This document shows, piece by piece, positions 24,649 to 32,894 of a DNA stretch of 41,892 nt (positions within the stretch are counted from its first letter, which is position 1; every line of letters starts with the position of its first letter). Source of the DNA: an uncultured Lachnospiraceae bacterium (GTDB taxonomy: Bacteria; Bacillota; Clostridia; Lachnospirales; Lachnospiraceae); the NCBI GenBank assembly GCA_934292725.1, contig CAKQXY010000035.1:1-41892 (forward strand). The letters are read 5' to 3'. The notes under the pieces are model-generated. The model was not told the origin of the DNA and searched no databases. It saw nothing but the letters and a program-made list of their open reading frames with translations. The translations under genes and the position numbers were made by a program.

Positions 24649-24690
24649 TTTATTCACCTTATTCCTTTATACTTTTATTTCCATATATTA

Positions 24691-24763
24691 AAAGCATTTT
24701 CTTATTTTTCTCTGCTGCAAAATGCTTTGTAGTTAGTGTATCTTATTTTGCAGCTTCTGTAAA
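24691..24763 (-). promoter_or_regulatory. yigZ promoter followed by a 10-bp inverted repeat in the leader
   Basis: On the minus strand TTTACA (24758-24763), 17-base spacer, TACACT (24735-24740). Seven bases downstream begins a perfect 10-bp inverted repeat, AAAGCATTTT (24691-24700) with AAAATGCTTT (24719-24728), which falls in the transcript leader. It could be an operator or an RNA hairpin; there is no T-tract after it. Confidence 0.55.
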
Positions 24764-24876
24764 GGTTTGCTTTTTTTCTGGTATTTTTCTCTATTTTTTG
24801 ATATACTAAAGAATAAATGTCATTCCATGCTTGGAAAGCATTTATGCATGAATTTGACGGAAAGGCACTGATCTTT

Positions 24877-27450
24877 ATGATTTTTAATAATGATTCAATA
24901 AAAAATGAGCTGTCAGGTCTTCTTGATACATCTAGGCAGGCCAGACGACACCATCTTATTTTTCTTTTAAAAATAGCACTGGCAATGTTTCTAATTCTTT
25001 GCTTCGCCGGCTTTGCTGTCGGCATTGGCTTTGTCCGTGGGGCAATTGATGCTGCTCCCTCTCTCGATATAATTGATGTACAGCCGCAGGGATATGCTTC
25101 TCAAATTTACGACGCAGACGGCAATCTTATGCAGACACTTGTCATGGAAGGCAGCAACCGCGAAGAAGTCAGCTTTGACCAGCTTCCTGATGATCTTGTA
25201 AACGCTTTTATCGCAATTGAGGACAGCCGCTTTTATGAACATAATGGAATTGATTTAAAAGGAATTTTGCGTGCTGCTTATGTCGGCATTACAAACGGAC
25301 GATTTTCTGAAGGTGCCAGCACAATCACTCAACAGCTTATTAAAAATAATGTGCTGCAGGGCGGCTATGAGACAAACATGGCTGACAAACTGCGCCGCAA
25401 AATTCAGGAACAATTTCTTGCAGTAAAATTAGAAGATCAGCTAGACAGCAAAGAAACTATTCTTGAATATTATCTTAATACAATTAATCTTGGCGGCAAC
25501 TGTCTTGGTGTACAGACAGCTGCTAATCGCTATTTTGGCAAAAATGTATGGGAATTAACATTATCTGAATGCTCTGTTTTGGCTGCCACCACCTCAAACC
25601 CATCACGCTATAATCCGCTTACACATCCAAAGGAAAATGCAGTGCGCCGAAAGATCGTTCTTGAAAAAATGTATGAGCAAAATTTTATCACTTATGATCA
25701 GAAAAATGATGCACTTGATGATGATGTGTACAGCCGCATTCAGACAGTTAACAACACCACTTCCGGCAGTACAGTTTTTTCTTATTTTACTGATGCTGTA
25801 TATAATCAGGTTTGTGATGATCTGCAGTCAAAGCTTGGCTATTCTGCCTCACAATCTTATAAGCTTCTCTACAGTGGCGGCCTGCAGATTTATTCAACAA
25901 TGGATCCTTCCATTCAATCTATTGTCGATGAAGAGGTCAACAATGCTGACAATTACATCTCTTCAACAGGAAGCAGACTTTTAGAATATTCACTTAATTA
26001 TGCGCTTACTGTATGCCATGCAGACGGTTCTGAAAGCACCTATACAGAAAATGATCTGATAAGCTATTTTCAGTCAGAAAAAAAGCAGGCAACATTTGCA
26101 AATATTTATGCTTCGAAAGAAGATATTTATCGGTCTGTCCGTGAATTTAAAGCATCTTTACTTATTTCTGGTGACTCAGTTACAAGTGAAACCATTATTC
26201 CTATTCTTGAGCCGCAGGAATCTGTCGTTGTCATGAATCAATCAAATGGTCAGGTTGCTGCTATATCTGGCGGCCGCGGTGAAAAAGAAGGAAGCCTCAC
26301 TTTAAATCGTGCTCTGCACTGCAGCAGGCAGCCAGGCTCTATTTCAATGATACTCGGCACATTTGCACCTGCTATCGACTCATGTGGTGCCACGCTTGCC
26401 TCAACATATTATGACGCTCCTTATTTATCTGGGAATCAGCAGGTCTTAAACTGGTGGGGAAATCCATATCTTGGCTACAACAATATACGCCAGGCTATCA
26501 CTTATTCCATGAATGTCATCGGTGCCAGATGTCTGACTTCTCTTGTATCTGATTCCACTGCATATGATTATTTGGAGCTTTTTGGTTTAGGCAGTGCTGA
26601 CTTGTTTGAAATTTCCAGCTCTCTTGCCTCCACAAGCCAGTCATATACTGTCACAAACGAAATGCTTACTGCTGCCTTTGCTTCCATTGCAAATGATGGA
26701 ATTTATCAAAAACCAACCTACTACACAAAGGTTTTAGACCGCCAGGGAAATATTCTTCTTGAAAGTGTTCCTTCTCAGACAAGAATTATTAAAAGCTCCT
26801 CTGCAGCTCTTTTAACAAGCGCAATGGAGGATGTGATTTCATCAGATTCTTCTTATTACTATCAATATGGAATCACGCCAACTGGTACACTTTGTCAGGT
26901 TGATTCAATGACACTTGCTGGAAAGTCCGGAACAACGACAAGCGGAAGCGACGTATGGTTCATAGGCTACTCTCCTTACTACACCTGCGGCATATGGTCT
27001 GGATATGATGACTCAAAGGTGCTTTCAAATGGAACTGAATACCACAAGACGATCTGGCAGAAAATTATGGCTCGCATCCATACTGATCTTGATAACAAAG
27101 ATTTCATCTTTACAGATGAATTAGAATCTGCAAAGATCTGCAGCAAGTCAGGTCTTCTCGCAGTTGATGGCGTATGCAACAGCAGTTCAAGCAACGCTTC
27201 TGTATACACAGAATATTTTGCACCAGGCACAGCACCAACAAGCTACTGTGACCGCCACTATGCACTCCGTATCTGCACAAAATCAGGCAAAAGTGCAACA
27301 AAATACTGCCCGGGTGATTTGGTTGTACAGCGCGTTTACCTTCATATCGATGACAGTGATCTTTCAAGTGGCACAACAACAGATTCTGATTATCTGGCAC
27401 CATCGAATTTGCAAAGCTGTGACATTCATACGGGTGATTCTAGTCGGTAA
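24877..27450 (+). CDS. Class A penicillin-binding protein (PBP1A type) with altered SxxK motif
   Basis: Bifunctional peptidoglycan enzyme by architecture, 857 residues: cytoplasmic tail, transmembrane anchor (about 27-53), GT51 glycosyltransferase (about 75-260) with catalytic E115 in AIEDSRFYEHNGID and GASTITQQLIKN, then the transpeptidase domain. SxN is YSMN (544-546) and KSGTTTSGSD begins at 683. At the nucleophile motif the protein reads RQPGSISMILG: S488 is present but position 491 is methionine instead of the general-base lysine. Transpeptidation is therefore doubtful while glycan polymerisation looks intact. The start is set at MIFNNDSIKN because an open-frame ATG at 24817 lies almost on the likely transcription start and the added 20 residues look non-family. 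A strong terminator follows. Confidence 0.9.
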   Translation: MIFNNDSIKNELSGLLDTSRQARRHHLIFLLKIALAMFLILCFAGFAVGIGFVRGAIDAAPSLDIIDVQPQGYASQIYDADGNLMQTLVMEGSNREEVSFDQLPDDLVNAFIAIEDSRFYEHNGIDLKGILRAAYVGITNGRFSEGASTITQQLIKNNVLQGGYETNMADKLRRKIQEQFLAVKLEDQLDSKETILEYYLNTINLGGNCLGVQTAANRYFGKNVWELTLSECSVLAATTSNPSRYNPLTHPKENAVRRKIVLEKMYEQNFITYDQKNDALDDDVYSRIQTVNNTTSGSTVFSYFTDAVYNQVCDDLQSKLGYSASQSYKLLYSGGLQIYSTMDPSIQSIVDEEVNNADNYISSTGSRLLEYSLNYALTVCHADGSESTYTENDLISYFQSEKKQATFANIYASKEDIYRSVREFKASLLISGDSVTSETIIPILEPQESVVVMNQSNGQVAAISGGRGEKEGSLTLNRALHCSRQPGSISMILGTFAPAIDSCGATLASTYYDAPYLSGNQQVLNWWGNPYLGYNNIRQAITYSMNVIGARCLTSLVSDSTAYDYLELFGLGSADLFEISSSLASTSQSYTVTNEMLTAAFASIANDGIYQKPTYYTKVLDRQGNILLESVPSQTRIIKSSSAALLTSAMEDVISSDSSYYYQYGITPTGTLCQVDSMTLAGKSGTTTSGSDVWFIGYSPYYTCGIWSGYDDSKVLSNGTEYHKTIWQKIMARIHTDLDNKDFIFTDELESAKICSKSGLLAVDGVCNSSSSNASVYTEYFAPGTAPTSYCDRHYALRICTKSGKSATKYCPGDLVVQRVYLHIDDSDLSSGTTTDSDYLAPSNLQSCDIHTGDSSR

Positions 27451-27464
27451 GTTTACAAAACTTT

Positions 27465-27515
27465 AAGCATAAGAAAACGGCCATACCATTTCTGGTATGA
27501 CCGTTTTTTATGCTT
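27465..27515. terminator. Bidirectional terminator between the PBP gene and purL
   Basis: A long near-perfect hairpin: AAGCATAA.AAAACGG.CATACCA pairs with TGGTATG.CCGTTTTTTATGCTT. The A-rich and T-rich lower stem gives U-tracts in both directions, suited to the two convergent genes. Confidence 0.9.
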
Positions 27516-27533
27516 TTAATAAAACCACCAAAA

Positions 27534-30500
27534 TTACTTAAAGTACTTAACACCTGACTCAAACAGCTTCAGATCCTGCTCGCCGTAGATATTGATTGCT
27601 ACAGAATCTCCGATACGCTCTGAATGTGCCATCTTTCCATATACACGTCCATCTGGGCTTGTGATACCTTCGATTGCTGCATAGGAACCGTTCATATTCC
27701 ACTCTTCGTCCTGTGCAAGATTGCCATTGTAATCAACATACTGAGTTGCAACCTGTCCATTTGCAAACAGCTTATCAAGCCACTCCTTGCTTGCTACGAA
27801 ACGTCCCTCACCATGAGAAACCGGGTTGCAGTAAACACCGCCGAGTGTTGCCTGTGCCAGCCATGGAGACTTATTGGATACTACCTTTAAGTATGCCATC
27901 TTGGAAACATGACGTCCAATGGTGTTTGTTGTCAGTGTCGGAGAATCAGACAGCTGGCTGTCAATAATCTCACCATACGGAACAAGTCCTAACTTTACAA
28001 GTGTCTGGAAGCCGTTGCAGATACCAAGTACAAGACCATCTCTGTTGTTTAACAGATCCATAACTGCTTCTTTGAGCTTCTCATTTCTAAATGCTGTTGC
28101 AAAGAACTTTGCAGAACCATCCGGCTCATCACCTGCTGAGAATCCGCCTGGGAACATGATAATCTGAGACTCGCGGATTGCCTTTGTAAAGATATCAACA
28201 GACTCGCGAATTTCTTCTGCTGTCTGATTGCGAACAACCTTAACAATTGCCTCTGCACCTGCACGCTCAAATGCCTTTGCGCTGTCATACTCACAGTTTG
28301 TTCCTGGGAATACTGGAATAAATACCTTTGGCTTTGCAATCTTATTCTTGCATACATAGATAGAATCTGCCTTGTAGATACCTGTATCAACCTTTGGCTG
28401 TGCCTTTCCAGATACAGACGAGAATACCTTCTCAAGAGTAGACTTCCAGCTCTTTACAGCCTCATCCATGGAAATTACAATTTCACCATAAGTGAATGTT
28501 GGCTCTGCACTTACTTCACCGATAACCTCACATGGAACCTCTAAATCTGCGATGCATTCTGTCGGAACTTCTGCAAGAATATTTCCGTATAATGGAGCAA
28601 ATAGGAGATTCTTATCAAGCTGCGCATTGATAACTGCACCAAGGCCATTACCAAATGCCATCTTGCTGACTGCCTCTGCGATACCGCCTGCGCCAATTGC
28701 ATAGGAGGATACGATCTGACCCTTACGAACTGCCTCGTGAATCTGCCCGTACAGCTTCTTCACCTGCTCATAATTCGGAAGGTCATACTCATCCTTCTCA
28801 ATTGAGAACAGAACAAGCTTATTTCCTGCCTTCTTAAATTCTGGTGTTACAACATCATTTTCAGATGCCACATCAACTGCAAAGGAAACAAGTGTTGGCG
28901 GTACGTTTAACTCATCAAAGCTTCCTGACATGGAATCCTTTCCGCCAATTGACGGAAGACCAAATCCCATCTGTGCTGCATATGCACCAAGCAATGAAGC
29001 AAACGGAAGTCCCCATGTATGAGAATCCTCTGTCATTCTGCGGAAGTACTCCTGGAATGTCATACGAATCTTGCTGTAGTCACCGCCGGCTGCCGTAATT
29101 TTAGCAATAGACTCTGTTACGGCATAAACAGAACCGTGATATGGACTCCATGAAGACAGGTATGGATTAAAGCCATAGCTCATCATGGTAACAGCATCAG
29201 TATTTCCCTTTGCTACAGGAACCTTTGCTACCATTGTCTGAACCTCAGTCAGCTGATTCTTTCCACCATACGGCATTACAACGCTTCCTGCACCGATGGA
29301 GCTGTCGAACATCTCAACAAGACCCTTCTGTGAGCAAACATTTAAATCAGCCAGCATAGAAAGCCATTTTTCCTTTACATCAGTAACTTCCTTTGCTGCA
29401 AAGAAGCTTTCTTCCTTCTTTGGCATGCTTACAGTAACATCTGTCTCCTGATGAGCACCGTTTGTATCAAGGAATGCGCGGCTGATATTAACAATTTCTT
29501 TTCCTCTCCAACGAAGAACAAGTCTAGGATCCTCACTTACAACTGCAACCTTTGTTGCCTCCAGATTCTCCTCAGCTGCATAAGCTAAGAACTGGTCTGC
29601 ATCCTTTGGATCTACTACGACTGCCATACGCTCCTGAGACTCAGAAATCGCAATCTCTGTGCCGTCAAGACCTGCATACTTCTTTGGAACCTTGTCAAGT
29701 TCAACAACAAGACCGTCTGCCAGCTCTCCAATTGCTACAGATACACCGCCGGCACCAAAGTCGTTACATTTCTTAATCAGATGGCTGACTTCCTCACGAC
29801 GGAACAGTCTCTGTAACTTTCTCTCAGTCGGTGCATTACCCTTTTGAACCTCTGCACCACATGTTTCGATAGAAGACTGTGTATGAGCCTTAGAAGAACC
29901 AGTTGCACCACCGCAGCCATCTCTTCCTGTACGTCCGCCAAGCAGAATAATGATATCGCCCGGATCAGAATTTTTACGGATTACTGCACGTCTTGGAGCT
30001 GCACCCATAACAGCACCGATCTCCATACGCTTTGCCACATAATTTGGATGATAAATTTCCTTTACATAACCAGTTGCCAGACCAATCTGATTTCCATAAG
30101 AGCTGTAACCAGCTGCTGCTGTACGAACAAGCTTCTTCTGAGGAAGCTTTCCAGGAAGTGTCTCAGAAAGCGGACGTGTCGGGTCTGCAGCACCAGTCAC
30201 ACGCATTGCCTGATAAACATAGGTACGACCTGACAGCGGGTCACGGATTGCACCGCCAAGGCATGTTGCAGCGCCTCCAAATGGCTCAATCTCAGTAGGA
30301 TGGTTATGTGTCTCATTCTTAAAGTTGATCAGCCACTCTTCTTCCTTGCCGTCTACCTTAATCGGTACTACGATAGAACATGCATTGATCTCATCACTTT
30401 CTTCCTGATCCTGAAGCTTTCCCTGCTTCTTCAACTGACGCATACCCATAAGAGCCAGATCCATAAGACTGATAAATTTATCATTTCTGCCTTCAAACAA

Positions 30501-31286
30501 TGTTTTATGAGCAGTCTCATACTCGTCGTATGTCTTCTCGATTACCGGACGATAATATCCTTCCTCAAAGGTAACGTTCTTTAACTCTGTCTGGAATGTT
30601 GTATGACGGCAATGATCAGACCAGTATGTATCAAGTACACGAATTTCAGTCATGGACGGATCACGCTTTTCCTCATCATGGAAATACTTCTGGATGTGAA
30701 GGAAATCCTTAAAGGTCATAGCAAGACCAAAGGAATCATAGAGCGCCTTCAGATCTTCCTCATTCATCTTGGAAAAGCCTTCCAGAATTTTTACATCTTC
30801 TGGCTCTGGATGTACCATGTTCAGTGTCTGCGGAATTTCCTCCGATGCTTCTCTTGAATCAACTGGGTTAATACAGTGATTCTTCAGCTTAGCAACTTCC
30901 TCACTTGTAAGTGCACCGCTGATCACATATGTGGTTGCTGAACGGATAATCGGCTGTTCATCTTCCTTTAACAGCTTTACACACTGCTCTGCCGAGTCTG
31001 CTCTCTGATCAAACTGTCCTGGAAGATACTCTACTGAAAAAATAATATCATCCTTCTCGTGAGGGAAGGTACCCTCATAAAGATCATCGACCGGCGGCTC
31101 CGAAAAAATAGTTCCCTTACTCTTTTCATAAGTCTCATCCGAAAGGTTTTCAACATCATAACGGATCAGCACACGCACCTTCTTGGCATCGTGAATGTCA
31201 AGATAGCTGCTCATCTCTTCCATAAGCTCCTGTGCTTTTACTGCATAAGGTTCCTTCTTCTCCGCGAAGATTCTTCTGACGCTCAT
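27534..31286 (-). CDS. purL: Phosphoribosylformylglycinamidine synthase, single-chain
   Basis: Fourth step of purine synthesis: FGAR plus glutamine and ATP to FGAM. The 1250-residue protein joins the N-terminal and two AIRS-like synthetase domains (TYWSDHCRHTTFQTEL, NFKNETHNHPTEIEPFGGAA, GLPSIGGKDSMSG) to a C-terminal class I glutaminase. The glutaminase has PVFPGTNCEYDSAKA, FPGGFSAGDEPDGSAKF, nucleophile cysteine in LVLGICNGFQTLVKLGLV and the SHGEGRF histidine-glutamate pair. This fused form occurs in Lachnospiraceae as well as proteobacteria, unlike the split PurS/PurL/PurQ of Bacillus. The start is at 31286, where AAAGGAG precedes ATG; the frame begins 11 codons earlier without support. 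It is a single-gene unit with no other pur genes around it. Confidence 0.96.
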   Translation of the reverse strand: MSVRRIFAEKKEPYAVKAQELMEEMSSYLDIHDAKKVRVLIRYDVENLSDETYEKSKGTIFSEPPVDDLYEGTFPHEKDDIIFSVEYLPGQFDQRADSAEQCVKLLKEDEQPIIRSATTYVISGALTSEEVAKLKNHCINPVDSREASEEIPQTLNMVHPEPEDVKILEGFSKMNEEDLKALYDSFGLAMTFKDFLHIQKYFHDEEKRDPSMTEIRVLDTYWSDHCRHTTFQTELKNVTFEEGYYRPVIEKTYDEYETAHKTLFEGRNDKFISLMDLALMGMRQLKKQGKLQDQEESDEINACSIVVPIKVDGKEEEWLINFKNETHNHPTEIEPFGGAATCLGGAIRDPLSGRTYVYQAMRVTGAADPTRPLSETLPGKLPQKKLVRTAAAGYSSYGNQIGLATGYVKEIYHPNYVAKRMEIGAVMGAAPRRAVIRKNSDPGDIIILLGGRTGRDGCGGATGSSKAHTQSSIETCGAEVQKGNAPTERKLQRLFRREEVSHLIKKCNDFGAGGVSVAIGELADGLVVELDKVPKKYAGLDGTEIAISESQERMAVVVDPKDADQFLAYAAEENLEATKVAVVSEDPRLVLRWRGKEIVNISRAFLDTNGAHQETDVTVSMPKKEESFFAAKEVTDVKEKWLSMLADLNVCSQKGLVEMFDSSIGAGSVVMPYGGKNQLTEVQTMVAKVPVAKGNTDAVTMMSYGFNPYLSSWSPYHGSVYAVTESIAKITAAGGDYSKIRMTFQEYFRRMTEDSHTWGLPFASLLGAYAAQMGFGLPSIGGKDSMSGSFDELNVPPTLVSFAVDVASENDVVTPEFKKAGNKLVLFSIEKDEYDLPNYEQVKKLYGQIHEAVRKGQIVSSYAIGAGGIAEAVSKMAFGNGLGAVINAQLDKNLLFAPLYGNILAEVPTECIADLEVPCEVIGEVSAEPTFTYGEIVISMDEAVKSWKSTLEKVFSSVSGKAQPKVDTGIYKADSIYVCKNKIAKPKVFIPVFPGTNCEYDSAKAFERAGAEAIVKVVRNQTAEEIRESVDIFTKAIRESQIIMFPGGFSAGDEPDGSAKFFATAFRNEKLKEAVMDLLNNRDGLVLGICNGFQTLVKLGLVPYGEIIDSQLSDSPTLTTNTIGRHVSKMAYLKVVSNKSPWLAQATLGGVYCNPVSHGEGRFVASKEWLDKLFANGQVATQYVDYNGNLAQDEEWNMNGSYAAIEGITSPDGRVYGKMAHSERIGDSVAINIYGEQDLKLFESGVKYFK

Positions 31287-31351
31287 ATCATTCTCCTTTG
31301 ATTTGTAATTACCCTTCACAAAACGCGTGAATTGTAAGTATATTCAATAGA

Positions 31352-31381
31352 AGTATATCATAGCTTTGGATTTGAAATCAA
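31352..31381 (-). promoter_or_regulatory. purL promoter
   Basis: On the minus strand TTGATT (31376-31381), 18-base spacer, TATACT (31352-31357), giving a leader of about 60 bases. I see no purine riboswitch core or PurR-type box in the leader. Confidence 0.55.
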
Positions 31382-31452
31382 CCTTTCATATTCCACAAAT
31401 AATATAAAAAAACAAGCAAAAAGTAAGTGATTTTCACAAAAACATCACAAAA

Positions 31453-31474
31453 AGGGAGAGCCGAAGCTCTCCCT
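31453..31474 (-). terminator. Terminator of infC-rpmI-rplT
   Basis: A perfect 9-bp stem, AGGGAGAGC with GCTCTCCCT, capped by a TTCG tetraloop on the minus strand and followed by TTTTTG, about 40 bases after the rplT stop. Confidence 0.9.
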
Positions 31475-31513
31475 GAATTTTTATACACAATATGCGGTTT
31501 GATCAACTGCTAA

Positions 31514-31870
31514 TTAAGCAAGCTTGCTCTTTGCAGTCTCAGCCAGCTTTGCGAATCCAGCTGGATCATTAACAGCCATATCAGCCAGAATCTTTCTGTC
31601 TAACTGGATGTCAGCGCTCTTTAAGCCGTACATAAACTTGCTGTAAGACAGACCGTTCATTCTAGCTGCTGCGTTGATACGGGTGATCCACAGCTGTCTG
31701 AACTGTCTCTTTCTCTGCTTTCTTCCTGCGTAAGAGCTTGTTAATGCTCTCATAACAGACTGCTTTGCTACTCTATACTGCTTAGATCTGGCTCCTCTGT
31801 AACCCTTTGCCAGCTTTAACACTTTGTTGTGCTTTCTCTTAGCGTTCATACCGCCTTTAATTCTTGCCAT
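31514..31870 (-). CDS. rplT: 50S ribosomal protein L20 (bL20)
   Basis: A 118-residue RNA-binding protein essential for early 50S assembly. It begins MARIKGGMNAKRKHNKVLKL and has a basic, alpha-helical N-terminal extension; the globular domain contains RQLWITRINAAARMNGLSYS. Length is normal. In Bacillus it represses the infC operon by acting on the leader. Last gene of the operon; GGAGGAG stands before the ATG. Confidence 0.98.
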   Translation of the reverse strand: MARIKGGMNAKRKHNKVLKLAKGYRGARSKQYRVAKQSVMRALTSSYAGRKQRKRQFRQLWITRINAAARMNGLSYSKFMYGLKSADIQLDRKILADMAVNDPAGFAKLAETAKSKLA

Positions 31871-31892
31871 ATCTATCTCCTCCTAAACGATG

Positions 31893-31910
31893 AGGATTCT
31901 CGCGAATCCT
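31893..31910 (-). other. Stem-loop in the rpmI-rplT spacer
   Basis: AGGATTC (31893-31899) pairs perfectly with GAATCCT (31904-31910) around a 4-base loop, about 20 bases before the rplT start. It could be an internal L20 target, a processing site or a translational control hairpin; which is not decidable from sequence. Confidence 0.45.
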
Positions 31911-31951
31911 GTGCAGAAATGTTTCCCAAACTTACTTATAAAATCACAAAA

Positions 31952-32149
31952 TTATAAATAAGGTAAAATCTTCTTCATGTTCTTTACGTTGGTACTATCT
32001 GTCATAGCAGCCTTTCTAAGATTTCTCTTTCTCTTAGCAGACTTCTTTGTTAAGATATGGCTCTTGTATGCCTTCATTCTCTTTAACTCGCCTGTACCTG
32101 TTTTCTTAAAACGCTTTGCAGCTGCTCTGCTTGTTTTTACCTTTGGCAT
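31952..32149 (-). CDS. rpmI: 50S ribosomal protein L35 (bL35)
   Basis: A 65-residue very basic protein with the family N terminus MPKVKTSRAAAKRFKKTGTG, the K-rich SHILTKKSAKRKRNLRKA middle and a short MKKILPYL end. It lies between infC (20-base gap) and rplT, the invariant order for this operon. Confidence 0.98.
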   Translation of the reverse strand: MPKVKTSRAAAKRFKKTGTGELKRMKAYKSHILTKKSAKRKRNLRKAAMTDSTNVKNMKKILPYL

Positions 32150-32168
32150 TATAATTTCCTCCTGTCAA

Positions 32169-32678
32169 TCACTTGATATTTTTTGCCAATACCAGACTCA
32201 TGCTCTTACCCTCTAACTTCGGCGGTTTCTCAACCGATGCGATATCCTTGAGGTTTTCAGCAAAGTCATCCAGTATATGTTTGGAAGCACCCATATGGGC
32301 CATCTCTCTGCCGCGGAAACGTAAGGTAACTTTTACCTTATCGCCCTTTTCCAGGAACTTTCGCGCATTGTTCACCTTTGTATTCAGATCATTTGTATCG
32401 ATGTTCGGAGACAATCTCAGTTCCTTTACTTCAATGACTTTCTGCTTCTTCTTGGCTTCCTTTTCTCTTCTGGCCTGCTCATAACGGAACTTGCCATAAT
32501 CAACAATCTTGCATACCGGCGGCTTAGCCGTTGGTGCAATCTTTACCAAATCTAAACCGGCATCCTTTGCCAGCTTCATGGCATCTCTGGAGGACATAAT
32601 TCCAAGCTGCTGTCCTTCCTCACCAATTACCCGGACTTCCTTGTCACGGATCTGCTCATTAATCATTAAACTGCTAAT
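32169..32678 (-). CDS. infC: Translation initiation factor IF-3, probable AUU start
   Basis: Binds the 30S subunit and checks initiator tRNA and start codon choice. The protein of about 169 residues has the N-terminal domain (INEQIRDKEVRVIGEEG), the linker with FRYEQARREKEAKKKQK and the C-terminal domain (IDTNDLNTKVNNARKFLEKG, FRGREMAHMG). The most likely start is the ATT at 32676-32678, 8 bases after a G-rich Shine-Dalgarno (GGGGGT). A conserved ATT start is the known self-regulatory device of infC, since IF3 discriminates against it. The in-frame ATG at 32664-32666 (MINEQIRD) has no ribosome binding site, and upstream codons to 32762 overlap the attenuator. Confidence 0.95.
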   Translation of the reverse strand: MSSLMINEQIRDKEVRVIGEEGQQLGIMSSRDAMKLAKDAGLDLVKIAPTAKPPVCKIVDYGKFRYEQARREKEAKKKQKVIEVKELRLSPNIDTNDLNTKVNNARKFLEKGDKVKVTLRFRGREMAHMGASKHILDDFAENLKDIASVEKPPKLEGKSMSLVLAKNIK

Positions 32679-32859
32679 TGTTTTGTACCCCCATCGAAAA
32701 ATGTTGTGAACTGCTTTACGCAAAAAAATGATGGACCGCGACGATCCACCATTAAGATACACAAATATGCAAAATACGATATGTGAACTTAAATATCAAC
32801 CCGAGACGCCTTTGCGCTAAGGTGAGAGTGAATCCTCTGCTTTCCTGTTTATTGACAAC
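32679..32859 (-). promoter_or_regulatory. infC leader with transcription attenuator (possible L20-type leader)
   Basis: About 180 bases lie between the promoter and the infC start. On the minus strand, ATGGTGGA (32745-32752) pairs with TCCATCAT (32728-32735, one G-T pair) and runs into seven Ts (32722-32728), making an intrinsic terminator about 40 bases before the start codon. The upstream part contains CACTCTCACCTTAGCGC and a G-rich segment that could form an antiterminator or L20-binding fold. Attenuation by L20 is known for Bacillus infC; assigning it here rests on position and terminator form, not on a recognised consensus. Confidence 0.65.
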
Positions 32860-32865
32860 ACTAAC

Positions 32866-32894
32866 AGTATACCGCACTTTATATCAGTTGTCAA
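32866..32894 (-). promoter_or_regulatory. infC operon promoter inside the 3' end of trmD
   Basis: On the minus strand TTGACA (32889-32894), 17-base spacer, TATACT (32866-32871). The -35 box lies within the last codons of trmD, so the ribosomal operon has its own start even though no terminator separates it from trmD. Confidence 0.8.

Noticed and set aside
22323..24657. An agr quorum-sensing locus
   Set aside because: Kinase and LytTR regulator are present, but there is no AgrB-like protease and no AgrD-like short frame around them.
24817..24876. Upstream ATG of the PBP frame as the true start
   Set aside because: It lies within a few bases of a probable -10 box (TATACT near 24801), has no good ribosome binding site, and MIFNNDSIKN fits the usual N terminus better.
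31287..31450. Possible purine riboswitch upstream of purL
   Set aside because: The leader is only about 60 bases after a clear promoter and I could not find the paired loops or conserved junction of a purine riboswitch.
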